A DNA stretch of 64,000 bases, taken from Micromonospora echinofusca (lineage in GTDB: Bacteria; Actinomycetota; Actinomycetes; Mycobacteriales; Micromonosporaceae). The translations under genes and the position numbers were made by a program. Position 1 is the stretch's first letter. Each line of letters starts with the position of its first letter. The stretch covers positions 2,063,501 to 2,127,500 of the forward strand of contig NZ_LT607733.1 in assembly GCF_900091445.1 (NCBI RefSeq), given 5' to 3'. Below are positions 34,845-44,312 of the stretch, in pieces. The notes below the pieces were generated by a model that was given only the letters and a program-made list of their open reading frames with translations, did no database searches and was not told where the DNA came from.

Positions 34845-37004
34845 GTGCTCGAGAATCTGATCATCCAGAAGACACTGCGGGTGCCGGCCAGCACCGGCGC
34901 GGCCGGCGACGGCGGGCCGGTGGCCCGGCAACTGGACGCGGCGCTGCTCGACGTCGGGTTCTCGGCGTCGCGGGCGCTGCTGGAGCACATCGGCGCCCTG
35001 GCGCCCGCGCCGGCGATGGACCTCGCCGCCACGGTCGTCGCGGCGGTGCGCGAGCTGGTGGGCGACCACGTCCAGCACAACGCCTATTTCATCGGCTTCC
35101 CCGACGACGTGCCGGACACCATCGAGTTCTGGGCGGACCGCCTGCGGGCGGCCGTACTCACCGGCGGAGGCACGGCGAGCGACGCCCAGCTGCGCGACGC
35201 CGTGGCCTCGGGCGGCGTGAACCTGCTCGACCTGCCGGCCTACGGGACGTACCAGCACACCTGGGCCGAGCTCCTTGCCGCGCACGACGATCTGATCAGC
35301 GCAGCCGGCGACCGGGTGACGGTGCTGCGTCTCGGCGACGCCGTCGACGTGGAGGCAGAGCGGCTCTACCTTGCCCTCGCCGGCAGTGCGACGCCGCACG
35401 GCGAAGCGGACCTCGCGATCCTCAGCGAGCTGGCGGTCTCCTGTGTGGACGGCGCGCAGCCGGCCGAGATCCCGGTGCGCGAGAACCGGGCCGTGCTCAA
35501 CGGGATCCGGCTCGTCCTCGGGCGGCCGCTGGTCGGCGTCGACACGACGACCGACGTGCTGCGCCTCGCCTGCCAGGTCTCCGGCGGCGACGCCTCACTG
35601 GTGGCACCCACGCGGTTCCGTGCGTTCCGGCGCCCGGAGCGGCGGATGCTGCTGGCCGCGCTGGACGAGGTCGTCGGCGCGAGCCCGGCGAAGCTCGCCG
35701 ACGTCGTGCGCCACGCGGAGCGGTGGAAGCGGCTGGGGGAGCGGCTGCACCCGCACGAGTACGGCCAGTGGCCGCACGCGCAGGCGGTGTTCGCGGTCGC
35801 GCGCGGCGAGCGGCCGGTCCGCACCATCGCCGGCCGCGCGGAGGCCGCGATCCGCGCCGGAGCCGTCGGTCGGGCCGCATCGGTGCTGTCGGCCGCGCCG
35901 GGTCTGCTCCTGCGCTCCGCCGACCGGCTGCTGCGGCTGGCGCCGCCGGCGGAGCGAACCGCTGTGGTCGAATCGGTCACCGGTGCGCTCGCCTCGGCGT
36001 CGGGCCGGGTCCTCCTCTCGTTGCGCGAGCATGTCGACAACCGGCTGACGCCCGCGTCCGCCCGGCTGTACGCGAGCCGCTCGCGCAACGCCTGGGTCGG
36101 GCCCGACGAGCGGCTGCCGCTGCCGGCCGGGCTGGTGGCCGAGCTGTCGTCGTTGCTGGACGCCGAGATCAGCGCCCGGCTGCCGGAGCTGGAACGACCG
36201 CTGGTGGTGGATCCGGAGGTGCTCGACGTCGCACTGCCGCTGTCCGGCAAGGCCGCCGAAGGCGGTTTCGCGGTGCTGCCGAGGGGCTCGCGCGCGGTGG
36301 TCTCCGGTGAGCTGCTCCGCTTCTTCACGTACTGGCGTCAGAACAGTCGTCGCACCGACTACGACCTGTCGGTGCTGCTGCTCGACGACGGGTTCCACAG
36401 CGCGGGCCAGGTGTCGTGGACGAACTACCACCACGACGGCGTGGTGCACTCCGGCGACATCACCGAAGCGGGGAACGGTGCGACCGAGTTCGTCGACGTG
36501 CCCCTGACAGTCGGTGGGCGGTACGTCGTGCCGCAGGTCAACATCTACGCGGGCGAGTCGTTCGACGAGGTCGCCGAGTCGATGTTCGGGTACCAGACCC
36601 GTGCGCGCGACCAGCTCGGCGCCCCGTTCGACGCGCGCACCGTGCGGGCGCGTTCGCACCTGCGGGGCCAGGGCCGGGTCGCGCTGCCGATGGTGTTCGT
36701 CAGGGGCGAGCATGGCTGGCAGGCCGTGTGGCTGCACCTGTACCTGCGCGGCCGGCCCTCGTTCAACCGGGTGGAGGGGAACACGTTCACCACGGCCGAC
36801 CGGGTACGCGCTCTGCTGGAGCGGCGTCACCTCACGGTGTCGTACCTGGTCGACCGGTGGCGGGCGGGGGCCGAGGTGACGATGTGGGACGGCCGGCTGC
36901 CGGAGGAGCCGGTCACCTTCGTCGGCATCGAGGCGCCCGAGGGGCTGCCGGACGGATCGGAGGCGTATACGCTCGACCGGCTCAGTGAGTTGATCCCTGA
37001 GTAA
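34845..37004 (+). CDS. Large protein with C-terminal TerD-like domain
   Basis: 719 residues, cytoplasmic. The first ~450 residues are helical with no motif I recognise. From about residue 495 a TerD-like calcium-binding stress domain is visible: DYDLSVLLLDDGF, then SWTNYHHDGVVHSGDI and EFVDVPLTVGGRYVVPQVNIYAG. The TerD fold is known from tellurite-resistance and stress systems; large actinomycete proteins with such a tail exist (SCO0854-like) without known function. GTG start at 34845 with ACGGGGGGA before it, 56 bp after the interrupted tRNA. Stand-alone gene. Confidence 0.75.
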   Translation: MLENLIIQKTLRVPASTGAAGDGGPVARQLDAALLDVGFSASRALLEHIGALAPAPAMDLAATVVAAVRELVGDHVQHNAYFIGFPDDVPDTIEFWADRLRAAVLTGGGTASDAQLRDAVASGGVNLLDLPAYGTYQHTWAELLAAHDDLISAAGDRVTVLRLGDAVDVEAERLYLALAGSATPHGEADLAILSELAVSCVDGAQPAEIPVRENRAVLNGIRLVLGRPLVGVDTTTDVLRLACQVSGGDASLVAPTRFRAFRRPERRMLLAALDEVVGASPAKLADVVRHAERWKRLGERLHPHEYGQWPHAQAVFAVARGERPVRTIAGRAEAAIRAGAVGRAASVLSAAPGLLLRSADRLLRLAPPAERTAVVESVTGALASASGRVLLSLREHVDNRLTPASARLYASRSRNAWVGPDERLPLPAGLVAELSSLLDAEISARLPELERPLVVDPEVLDVALPLSGKAAEGGFAVLPRGSRAVVSGELLRFFTYWRQNSRRTDYDLSVLLLDDGFHSAGQVSWTNYHHDGVVHSGDITEAGNGATEFVDVPLTVGGRYVVPQVNIYAGESFDEVAESMFGYQTRARDQLGAPFDARTVRARSHLRGQGRVALPMVFVRGEHGWQAVWLHLYLRGRPSFNRVEGNTFTTADRVRALLERRHLTVSYLVDRWRAGAEVTMWDGRLPEEPVTFVGIEAPEGLPDGSEAYTLDRLSELIPE

Positions 37005-37129
37005 GCGGCGAGAGCCGAGGCCATGCGGGCGCTTCCTGCTATCCCGTTCGATTCGGTACCTCCGCCATGCGGGGGATTGGTATTCAGCACCCGCGCTCTC
37101 CTCGGCCCTCGCTCGCCCCGGCGGTGTCC

Positions 37130-37846
37130 TCAGGCCAGCAGGCCCTCACGCATCCGTGCGCCCAGGTTGATCGCACCTACCGCCCGGGGGCCGGTCGGGT
37201 CGTACACGTCGTAGGTGTTGTTGCGGCGCATCAGCTCCCGGACGGCAGGCGGCAGCCGGGGCGGGTCGTCCATGGCCGCGAGGACCTGCGCGGTGCTCGA
37301 GATCAGGCGATCGGCCAGGGTGGCGGCGTCGGTGTCCAGCCGCACGCGGCCGTACTCCCAGCCGGCCGTGGTCAGGTCGAGCACCTCGAACATGCGGGTC
37401 ACCAGCGGGTCCGGGTCGGTCACCCGGTCGAGCCGGGACGCCTGGCTGCCGAGCACCGCGACGGCGGCGGCCACCTGCGCGTACGGATGAAAGCCGCACG
37501 GCAACGCGGACAGCGGCCATCGCAGGGCCTGGCCGGCTTCCTTCCACAGCGGCCGGTAGTTGCGGCGGTTCACCAGGAGCCGCCGGCCGGTGCGTCGGTG
37601 CACCTCGTGGGCCTGGGCCTGTAGGTCCGCGTGGGCCTCGTCGGCGACCTGGCTCACGATCCGGGCCGCCACCACCAGGCCGTCGTCGTCGCCCAGCATC
37701 GCGGTGACCGCCTGGGCCTGCTCGCGGAACGGAATTCGCGTGTGGGCGCCGTACCGGTGCTGGACGTCCCGCAGCAGCGCCTGCTGCCGGCCCGCGTCGA
37801 GTTGGACCCGCCCGCCACCGCCCAGTAACCCCCGGAGCCACCGCAT
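37130..37846 (-). CDS. Hypothetical protein
   Basis: 238 residues from the ATG at 37846 (MRWLRGLLGGGGRVQLDAG); the reading frame continues upstream but that part reads as non-coding. Helical throughout, no signal peptide. Recognisable features are only compositional: NRRNYRPLWKEAG, a Pro-rich CGFHPYAQ, and MRRNNTYDVYDPTGPRAVGAINLG near the end. Family unknown. It is convergent with the TerD-like gene. Confidence 0.6.
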   Translation of the reverse strand: MRWLRGLLGGGGRVQLDAGRQQALLRDVQHRYGAHTRIPFREQAQAVTAMLGDDDGLVVAARIVSQVADEAHADLQAQAHEVHRRTGRRLLVNRRNYRPLWKEAGQALRWPLSALPCGFHPYAQVAAAVAVLGSQASRLDRVTDPDPLVTRMFEVLDLTTAGWEYGRVRLDTDAATLADRLISSTAQVLAAMDDPPRLPPAVRELMRRNNTYDVYDPTGPRAVGAINLGARMREGLLA

Positions 37847-38048
37847 TTCGCCTCGTTTCAGCAGAGCCGTCCCGGACCGCGGCAATGCTAGTGCGTCAGA
37901 CCTTTCCCGTACGGATCGGGTGGCTTGATCGCCACGGCGCCCATGCAGCAGCACACGTGCGGGAATGCCGCCGTCGCAGTGGTGTTTCGGGTGCCGTGGC
38001 GCGTCACCGGCTGGCGGCCTGGCGACGTTACGGCTTGACGAACGGCAT

Positions 38049-38060
38049 GTTATCGCTCAC
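38049..38060. promoter_or_regulatory. LacI-type operator, site 1
   Basis: GTTATCGCTCAC, two mismatches to GTTAGCGCTAAC, 184 bp before the GH62 start. Confidence 0.6.
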
Positions 38061-38153
38061 AGTCGATGGCTAGGGGCGGCGGCGGTGTGGTTCACCGGGC
38101 GGCCACGCTCGTCCGCCTCGGGCCAGGCTTCCACCAGGGTGTGCACGGAACGT

Positions 38154-38165
38154 GTTAGCGCTAAC
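38154..38165. promoter_or_regulatory. LacI-type operator, site 2 (perfect palindrome)
   Basis: GTTAGCGCTAAC, a perfect 12-bp palindrome 78 bp before the GH62 start; taken as the consensus for the five sites in this window. Confidence 0.75.
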
Positions 38166-38243
38166 TCCTGTGCGCCCGGCGCGCCGCCACGCGTCGCGGT
38201 GCGCCCGTCCTCGTACGCCATTTCCCTGTGTTTGAGGAGGATC

Positions 38244-39764
38244 ATGTCTGCCTTTCGTCAGACTCCATCGATCGCGCCGCCGTCGCGGCGGCGCGGGTGG
38301 CTGCTGCGGTTCGTCGCCGCTGGCGTGGCCCTGTTGGTCGGCGGTGCCGCCGCGGCGGTGGTGTCGTCGACGCCCGCCGCCGCGGCGACGGTCGACACGA
38401 GCGCGTGGTACGTGTTGATCAACCGCAACAGCGGCAAGGCCCTGGACGTCTACAACCTGTCCACGAATGACGGCGCGCGCATCGTGCAGTGGGCGCGCAA
38501 CGACGGCAACCAGCAGCAGTGGCAGTTCGTGGACTCCGGCGGTGGCTACTACCGGTTGCGGTCGCGGTTGTCCGGCAAGGTGCTGGACGTCTACAACTTC
38601 TCGACCGCCAACGGCGGCAGCATCGTGCAGTGGGCCGACAACAACACGGTCAACCAGCAGTTCCGGTTGGCCGACTCCGCCGGGGGCTACGTCCGCCTGG
38701 TCAACCGGAACAGCAACAAGGTGGTAGAGGTGCAGGGCGCCTCGACCGCCGACGGTGGCAGCGTCGTGCAGTACGACGACTGGAACGGCAACAACCAGCA
38801 GTGGCAGCTCGTCCGCGTCGACGGCGGAGGAAACCCCACCACGCCGCCGCCTGGTACGTGTGCTCTGCCGTCGTCGTACCGGTGGTCGTCGTCGGGTGCG
38901 TTGGCGCAGCCGCGGGCGGGATGGGTGTCGCTGAAGGACTTCACCCACGCCCCCTACAACGGCCGGCACCTCGTCTACGCCACCACTCACGACACCGGCA
39001 CCAGGTGGGGCTCGATGAACTTCGGCCTCTTCACGAACTGGTCCGACATGGGCTCGGCCAGCCAGAACCCGATGCCGTTCGCCGCCGTCGCGCCGTCACT
39101 GTTCTACTTCGCCCCGAGAAACATCTGGGTCCTGGCCTACCAGTGGGGTGGACCCGCCTTCTCCTACCGCACGTCGAGCGACCCCACCAACGTCAACAGC
39201 TGGTCGTCGCCGCAGACGCTGTTCTCCGGCAGCATCTCCGACTCCGGCACCGGTCCCATCGACCAGGCGGTCATCGGTGACAGCACGAACATGTACCTGT
39301 TCTTCGCCGGCGACAACGGCAGGATCTACCGCGCCAGCATGCCCATCGGCAACTTCCCCGGCAGTTTCGGCTCCACCTCGACGGTGATCATGAGCGACAC
39401 CACGAACAACCTGTTCGAAGGCGTCCAGGTCTACAAGCTCCAGGGCCAGAACCGGTACCTCATGCTCGTCGAGGCGATCGGCGCGCAGGGCCGCTACTTC
39501 CGCTCCTTCACCGCCACCAGCCTGAGCGGTACGTGGACACCGCAGGCGGCCACCGAGAGCAACCCCTTCGCCGGCAAGACCAACAGCGGCGCCACCTGGA
39601 CCAACGACATCAGCCACGGCGAGTTGATCCGCAGCAACGCCGACCAGACCATGACCATCGACCCCTGCAACCTCCAACTGCTCTACCAAGGCCGATCCCC
39701 CAACTCCGGCGGCGACTACGGCCTGCTGCCCTACCGGCCGGGCATCCTGACCCACCAACGCTGA
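38244..39764 (+). CDS. Secreted GH62 alpha-L-arabinofuranosidase with N-terminal CBM13
   Basis: 506 residues. Sec signal (about 1-48, ending TPAAAA-TVD), then a ricin-type CBM13 trefoil (about 50-195) with QxW repeats QQQWQF, NQQFRL and NQQWQL, a short Pro-Thr linker, and a GH62 five-bladed propeller (about 205-506) starting [20 protein letters not shown], with [18 protein letters not shown] and NISHGE-like ending [11 protein letters not shown]62 enzymes remove arabinose side chains from arabinoxylan. ATG with TTGAGGAGGATC before it. Two operators upstream place it in the arabinose regulon. The CBM13 is very similar to that of the GH43 gene at 53055. Confidence 0.93.
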   Translation: MSAFRQTPSIAPPSRRRGWLLRFVAAGVALLVGGAAAAVVSSTPAAAATVDTSAWYVLINRNSGKALDVYNLSTNDGARIVQWARNDGNQQQWQFVDSGGGYYRLRSRLSGKVLDVYNFSTANGGSIVQWADNNTVNQQFRLADSAGGYVRLVNRNSNKVVEVQGASTADGGSVVQYDDWNGNNQQWQLVRVDGGGNPTTPPPGTCALPSSYRWSSSGALAQPRAGWVSLKDFTHAPYNGRHLVYATTHDTGTRWGSMNFGLFTNWSDMGSASQNPMPFAAVAPSLFYFAPRNIWVLAYQWGGPAFSYRTSSDPTNVNSWSSPQTLFSGSISDSGTGPIDQAVIGDSTNMYLFFAGDNGRIYRASMPIGNFPGSFGSTSTVIMSDTTNNLFEGVQVYKLQGQNRYLMLVEAIGAQGRYFRSFTATSLSGTWTPQAATESNPFAGKTNSGATWTNDISHGELIRSNADQTMTIDPCNLQLLYQGRSPNSGGDYGLLPYRPGILTHQR

Positions 39765-39862
39765 CGACGTGACACCGGTTCCGCTCGGCTGTTCCTGACG
39801 TTCGCGGGCGCCGGCGAGTGCCGACGGTCAGCGTCAGGGTGCGGGACCAGGATCGGAAAGTC

Positions 39863-39903
39863 GCCCGGGGCGGGCTCGGCGTGACGCCGAGCCCGCCCCG
39901 GGC
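39863..39903. terminator. Strong hairpin terminator 1
   Basis: Perfect 19-bp GC stem (5' arm 39863-39881, 3' arm 39885-39903) with a TGA loop, 99 bp after the GH62 stop. Confidence 0.75.
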
Positions 39904-39953
39904 CACGCGGAGGGTACGTGGTGCAGGAACCGATCGGTTCGTTGTCGGACGCC

Positions 39954-40005
39954 CGGGAGAGGGCTGTGCGGTGACGATCGAGCGTCACCGCACAGCCCTC
40001 TCCCG
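39954..40005. terminator. Strong hairpin terminator 2
   Basis: Perfect 23-bp stem (arms 39954-39976 and 39983-40005) around the 6-base loop ATCGAG, 8 bp beyond the stop of the GH43 gene on the minus strand. Confidence 0.8.
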
Positions 40006-40013
40006 AGGTCGAC

Positions 40014-41822
40014 TCAGGCGCGGGACCACTGCATGCTCGCGGCGGAGCTGCACGTCCGCTGTTCCAGGACGGCGCCGGGAGCGGTGGATCCGGCGACCAC
40101 GCCCAGGCACTTGTTGCTGTTGGCGTTGACCAGGTGGTGGTAGCCATCACCGGTGGATCGCCAGCTGAACACCTGGTTGAGGCCGTCGTGGCAGGTGTAC
40201 TGGACGATCCGGGCCCCGTCGGCCGTGGAGAAGTTCAGCACGTCGACGCACTTGCCGCTGTGGACGCTCTGCAGGCGTACGTTGCCGCTGCCGGCATCGA
40301 GGAACCGCCACTGTTGCCAGCTCTGTCCGTTGCTCGTCCACTGACCGATCACGGCCAGGTCGTCGAGGTTCGGCTGCTGGACGTCGACGACCTGGCCACT
40401 GTTGCGGTTGGTGACCCGGTACGACGGGGCGGCCGTCCCGCTGCCGAACTGCCACCAGTTGACGTTGAACAGGTTTCCGGTGCCTCCGGCGAATCGCAGA
40501 TACAGGTCGCGGGTGCCGGTGGCCCCGCTGACCGCGCAGGTGGAGGTGGTCCACGTCTGCCAGCCGCCGGTACCGCCGACGGCACACGTGCCGGCGAGCG
40601 GACCGGTGACGCTGTCGAGTCGTACCTCGATCCGACCGCCGGCCGCCGCGGAGGCCACCCGGGCGCTGAAGGAGCTCGTGCCGGTGCCGAAGGCGACGCC
40701 CTTGACCTTGATGTAGTCGCCGTTGGCGAGGTAACCCACGTTCATGCCACCCTCGCTGGACGGCTCGGTCTCGATGCCGGAACCCCAGGCGATCGTCTCG
40801 GCCTCCTGCCGTGTGTACGGGTTCAGCGTGCCGACCTGTGGGACGCCGGCGGTGGTCATGTTCATCGTGGGGATGGTGCCGTCGGGGTTGTAGGCGAACT
40901 TCTCCACCGCCACGGAGCGGGTGAATCCGCCGCCGCCGGGCAGCGCCCCGTTGTGGTAGAAGAAGTACGACCCCCCGTTGAAGTCGACGAAGCCGGGGTG
41001 ATTGGTGAAGCTGGCACCCTGCCGCGGCATGATCGTGCCCCGGTACGTCCACGGTCCGGTCGGGCCGGGTGCCGTCGAGTAGCCGATGAACTCGGAGCAG
41101 CACTCCGCCGCGAACACGTTGTAGTAGAGCCCGTTGCGCTTGAAGACCCACGGGCCTTCCTCGTAGAGCGTCGGGCGGCTCGGGTTGCCGGTCCGGGTGC
41201 CGAACCCGGCGGTGGTGAGCGGGATCCGGGTCGGGCTGCCGGAGAACGAGATCATGTCGGGATTGAGCCGCACGAACCACAGGTTCGGGTTACCCCAGTA
41301 CAGATACGCCTGCCCGTCGTCGTCGACGAAGGCGTGCGGGTCGATCTCACCGTTGCCGACGAGCGGGCGGCCGAGCGCATCCCGGAACGGCCCGGTGGGG
41401 CTGTCGGCGACCCCGACCCCGATCACCATTCCTCCACCGCGCTGCCGCACCGGGACGTACCAGTAGAACTTCCCGTTTCGCGGGACGACGTGGCCTGCCC
41501 AGGCGTCCGCGTCCGCCCAGGCGAAGGTGCCGAGGTTCATCGGGACGCCGTGGTCGGTCCAGTTGACCATGTCGGCCGACGAGAAGACCCGCCACTCGCG
41601 CATGGTGAAGTACGTCGAGCCGTCCTCGTCGTGCCCGGTGTAGACGTAGACGCGTCCGTCGTGCACCATCGGTGCCGGGTCGGCGGTGTAGATGTGCTGG
41701 ACGATCGGGTTGTCGGCCTGCGCCGTGGCAGGCGGTAGGGCGATGGCGCAGATCAGGCCGGCGAGTACGGCGATGGCGTGCCGAGTTCTCGTCCTGATCC
41801 GGCGTGCACGTGTCAGCTTCAT
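40014..41822 (-). CDS. Secreted GH43 arabinanase/arabinofuranosidase with CBM6 and CBM13
   Basis: 602 residues. Sec signal (AIAVLAGLICAIALPPATAQA-D). GH43 propeller (about 38-320): catalytic base Asp in YTADPAPMV, pKa-tuning Asp in EIDPHAFVDDDG, and acid Glu in YEEGPWVFKRNG. A CBM6-type sandwich (about 335-460; GGMNVGYLANGDYIKVKGV) and a C-terminal ricin-type CBM13 (about 470-602) with QQWRF and MQWSR QxW repeats. Expected to act outside the cell on arabinan or arabinoxylan fragments. ATG start directly at the gene edge; no operator copy is visible in the 133 bp towards GH27, so it may be read through from there or have its own control. Confidence 0.92.
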   Translation of the reverse strand: MKLTRARRIRTRTRHAIAVLAGLICAIALPPATAQADNPIVQHIYTADPAPMVHDGRVYVYTGHDEDGSTYFTMREWRVFSSADMVNWTDHGVPMNLGTFAWADADAWAGHVVPRNGKFYWYVPVRQRGGGMVIGVGVADSPTGPFRDALGRPLVGNGEIDPHAFVDDDGQAYLYWGNPNLWFVRLNPDMISFSGSPTRIPLTTAGFGTRTGNPSRPTLYEEGPWVFKRNGLYYNVFAAECCSEFIGYSTAPGPTGPWTYRGTIMPRQGASFTNHPGFVDFNGGSYFFYHNGALPGGGGFTRSVAVEKFAYNPDGTIPTMNMTTAGVPQVGTLNPYTRQEAETIAWGSGIETEPSSEGGMNVGYLANGDYIKVKGVAFGTGTSSFSARVASAAAGGRIEVRLDSVTGPLAGTCAVGGTGGWQTWTTSTCAVSGATGTRDLYLRFAGGTGNLFNVNWWQFGSGTAAPSYRVTNRNSGQVVDVQQPNLDDLAVIGQWTSNGQSWQQWRFLDAGSGNVRLQSVHSGKCVDVLNFSTADGARIVQYTCHDGLNQVFSWRSTGDGYHHLVNANSNKCLGVVAGSTAPGAVLEQRTCSSAASMQWSRA

Positions 41823-41955
41823 GGTTCACTCCCAAGGGTGTCGGGCGGTCCAGCGTCGGCGCAACCGCTGACCGGTACGGCCCGCGTCCGCGGGCGGCGG
41901 CCGGGTGGGGGGAGGGCGCGTCCACCCGGCCGCGGACCATGGTCGGCGCCACCGG

Positions 41956-43608
41956 TCACACCCGGCTCCATCGCTGGTTGGGGTTGCCGTGGCAGGACCA
42001 GAGGATGACCGTGGTGCCGTTCGCGGTGCCACCGTTGTTGACGTCCAGGCACAGCGACGGGAAGCGGACGTTGCTCACCGTGCCGTTGCTGTGGAAGGCC
42101 CACTGCTGGTTCGTACCGCCGTTGCAGTCCCAGATATGCACCCGGGTGCCGTTGGCGGCGGTCGTCGGGACGTCCAGGCACTTGCCGAGGATCCGCAGCG
42201 TCTGGCCGTTCTGGGTGATCTGCTGGTTGGGACCGGCGTGGCAGTCCCAGATCAGCGTCCCGGTGCCGTTGGCGGTGTTCGAGTTGTCGACGTCGAGGCA
42301 TCGCCCGGCGGAATCGCTGCGTAGCCGGAACGTGGCGGGGGGAGGCGGGTTGGTGGTGCCGCCGCCGCTGACCCGGTACACCACCGTGCCGTGGGCGGGG
42401 ACGCTCGCGGAGATGGCGCCGGTGGTCGTGGAGGTGGCGTTGGTCCACGCGTCCCGCAGGGTGAACGAGGTGCCGGTCTTGCCGATCGCCGCCGCCGTGG
42501 TGGAGATCGTCGTGGCGGAGCCGCCCTGGTTGAACAGGGCGACCGCGACGTCACCGTTGGCCAGCCGCTTGGCCAGGACCCGCCGGGTGCCGTCGTGGGA
42601 CACCTGGACCGCCTGCAGGCCGAGACCGTCCTGGTTGATGGCGACCAGGTTCTGGTTCTTGAGAATGGTCAGCGTCGCCGCGCTGGCCGAGCGCAGGTCG
42701 TTGCCCATCATGAGCGGCGCCGCCATGATCGACCACAGTGCGAAGTGGCTGCGCATCTCGGTGTCGGTCATGCCGCCGTTGCCGATCTCCAGCATGTCCG
42801 GGTCGTTGAACCCGCCCGGTGCGGCGTACCCGGCGAGCGGCACGTTGACGTCGACGATGTTCTGGATGCCCATCGGGTAGCCGTTGGTCTGGCCGGTGTT
42901 CCACGCGTTGGTGATGTCCTCGGTGGTGCGCCAGAGGTTCGCCACGTCGCTCCAGTTGCGCTGCGGCCCGGTCTTCTCGTGGATGCTGTTCGGGTTGATG
43001 CTGTAGACGATCGGTCGGCCGGTGGCGGCCAGGGCGTCCCGCATGATGCCGAACCTGGCGACCTGGTCGTTGATGGTCCCGGTGGGGGAGCACCAGTCGT
43101 ACTTCAGGTAGTCCACGCCCCAGGCGGCGAACTGTCGGGCGTCCTGGTATTCGTGCCCGAGGCTGCCGGTCGAGCCGGGGAAGGCGTCGAAGTACTGCGC
43201 ACAGGTCTGGTCCAGTGGTGCCTGGTAGATGCCGAACAGCAGGCCGCGCGAGTGCAGGTAGTCGCCGAGCGCCTTCATGCCGCTCGGGAATCGCTGCGGA
43301 TGCGCCTGGAGGTTGCCCTGCGCGTCCCGGTCCGGGTTGAACCAGCAGTCGTCGACGACGACGTACCTGTACCCGAGGTCCCGCAGCCCGTTGGCGACGA
43401 TCGAGTCGGCCATCTGGCGGATGAGTGTCTCGTCGATGTTGCAGCCGAACGTGTTCCAGGTGTTCCAACCCATCGGCGGCGTCCGGGCGACGCCGTTGTT
43501 CAGCGCCTGTGCGGGAGGGGGCGCGACGACCCCGTCCGCGACGGTCGTCGCGAGGGCCACCGCCAGGACGCCCAGGGCGGCGGTCAGCCATTGTCTCGGT
43601 CTGCGCAC
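41956..43608 (-). CDS. Secreted GH27 alpha-galactosidase / beta-L-arabinopyranosidase with CBM13
   Basis: 550 residues from the GTG at 43608 (GAGGAGG before it). Sec signal ending PAQA-LNN. GH27 barrel starts ARTPPMGWNTWNTFGC; nucleophile Asp in YLKYDWC, likely acid/base Asp in TTEDITNAW. After a C-terminal beta domain and a GGGTTNPPPP linker comes a ricin-type CBM13 (about 425-550) with repeats NQQI, NQQWAF and NQRWSR. GH27 proteins with this CBM13 architecture in Streptomyces include beta-L-arabinopyranosidases, and the arabinose operon next door favours that activity over plain alpha-galactosidase; sequence alone does not settle it. Divergent from araB, sharing the operator region. Confidence 0.92.
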   Translation of the reverse strand: MRRPRQWLTAALGVLAVALATTVADGVVAPPPAQALNNGVARTPPMGWNTWNTFGCNIDETLIRQMADSIVANGLRDLGYRYVVVDDCWFNPDRDAQGNLQAHPQRFPSGMKALGDYLHSRGLLFGIYQAPLDQTCAQYFDAFPGSTGSLGHEYQDARQFAAWGVDYLKYDWCSPTGTINDQVARFGIMRDALAATGRPIVYSINPNSIHEKTGPQRNWSDVANLWRTTEDITNAWNTGQTNGYPMGIQNIVDVNVPLAGYAAPGGFNDPDMLEIGNGGMTDTEMRSHFALWSIMAAPLMMGNDLRSASAATLTILKNQNLVAINQDGLGLQAVQVSHDGTRRVLAKRLANGDVAVALFNQGGSATTISTTAAAIGKTGTSFTLRDAWTNATSTTTGAISASVPAHGTVVYRVSGGGTTNPPPPATFRLRSDSAGRCLDVDNSNTANGTGTLIWDCHAGPNQQITQNGQTLRILGKCLDVPTTAANGTRVHIWDCNGGTNQQWAFHSNGTVSNVRFPSLCLDVNNGGTANGTTVILWSCHGNPNQRWSRV

Positions 43609-43864
43609 GTGTTCCTCCTCGGTCTGAGCGGTAAGTGGCGTCGGTGTCGGGCGCCGACGCCGGGTGACGGCGAACGAGGGCGTCACCGGGCGTGGTCGGG
43701 GGATGCTCGCCCGGCCCTGTCGGCGGGCATCGATGGCGCACCTCGGGTCGGTTCGTTCAGCCGCGGCCGACCGCGTGCGGATCACGTCGTCGCCGTCCGT
43801 CGTCGCGACCCCGGTCGGCTCCAGCCCCGTGGCTGCCCGGATGTGTCGCGATGATGCGCGAAAT

Positions 43865-43876
43865 GTTATCGCTGAC
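43865..43876. promoter_or_regulatory. LacI-type operator, site 3
   Basis: GTTATCGCTGAC inside the near-palindrome ATGTTATCGCTGACAT; 257 bp upstream of GH27. Confidence 0.6.
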
Positions 43877-44059
43877 ATCCACCGATGTAAATTGCTGTGT
43901 CGGTGTCGATCGGTCCGCGCGGAGGCTGGCGCCAGTCCGGATCCGCCGCGATGGACCAGACGTGCTGCTCAATGCATGTGCGAAGGTGGTCGTCCCCGGA
44001 GTGGAGGCTGTCTCCCGGCCGCTGTCGCTGCGAGCGGGCGAATGCAAAGGGGGCCGAGA

Positions 44060-44071
44060 GTTGTCGCTAAC
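44060..44071. promoter_or_regulatory. LacI-type operator, site 4
   Basis: GTTGTCGCTAAC, two mismatches to the consensus; 241 bp before araB. Confidence 0.6.
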
Positions 44072-44256
44072 AATGCGCTGCCGGCGAGTCGGAGGCGGAT
44101 GGTGGGCGATCCGCCCTCCGGTGCACCCGCCCGACGGGCGTCGGCACCCTGTCCGGCCGCCGCGCGCAGGCGGACGGTGACTGTGCGTGAAGTTCCTGGT
44201 TCCGGGTGCGCGCTCCCGCCCGTCCTTCCGTTACGGAGCTGTTGCCGGATGGTGTC

Positions 44257-44285
44257 TTGACGATGTTCGATGTGAGCGTTAACAC
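44257..44285 (+). promoter_or_regulatory. Putative araB promoter overlapped by operator
   Basis: TTGACG at 44257 and TAACAC at 44280 with a 17-bp spacer. Operator site 5 covers the end of the spacer and most of the -10, so bound repressor would block polymerase. Confidence 0.65.
44272..44283. promoter_or_regulatory. LacI-type operator, site 5
   Basis: GTGAGCGTTAAC (reverse complement GTTAACGCTCAC), 29 bp before the araB start. Confidence 0.7.
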
Positions 44286-44312
44286 TAGGCCGGTCATTGA
44301 TCGGAGGTGGGC

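Larger units (their letters stand above)
37847..38243. other. Regulatory region upstream of GH62
   Basis: 397 bp without a gene. Contains two arabinose-type operators (listed separately) and presumably the divergent promoters of the hypothetical gene and the GH62 gene. No clear -35/-10 pair found. Confidence 0.5.
43609..44312. other. Divergent control region, GH27 / araB
   Basis: 704 bp without a convincing gene. Holds three operator copies and the araB promoter (listed separately). On the minus strand a TTTACA...ATAACA pair overlapping site 3 could be the GH27 promoter. Confidence 0.55.

Noticed and set aside
37005..37129. Segment sharing GCGCTTCCT and ATGCGGG words with the tRNA insertion
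   Set aside because: The shared words are short (9 bases or fewer) and in different order; not enough for a repeat or a target-site duplication.
40134..41738. 534-codon plus-strand ORF
   Set aside because: Antisense to the GH43 gene, which has signal peptide, catalytic residues and binding modules.
44307..44312. GTG start two codons before the chosen araB start
   Set aside because: It overlaps the GGAGGT ribosome site that serves the ATG at 44313.
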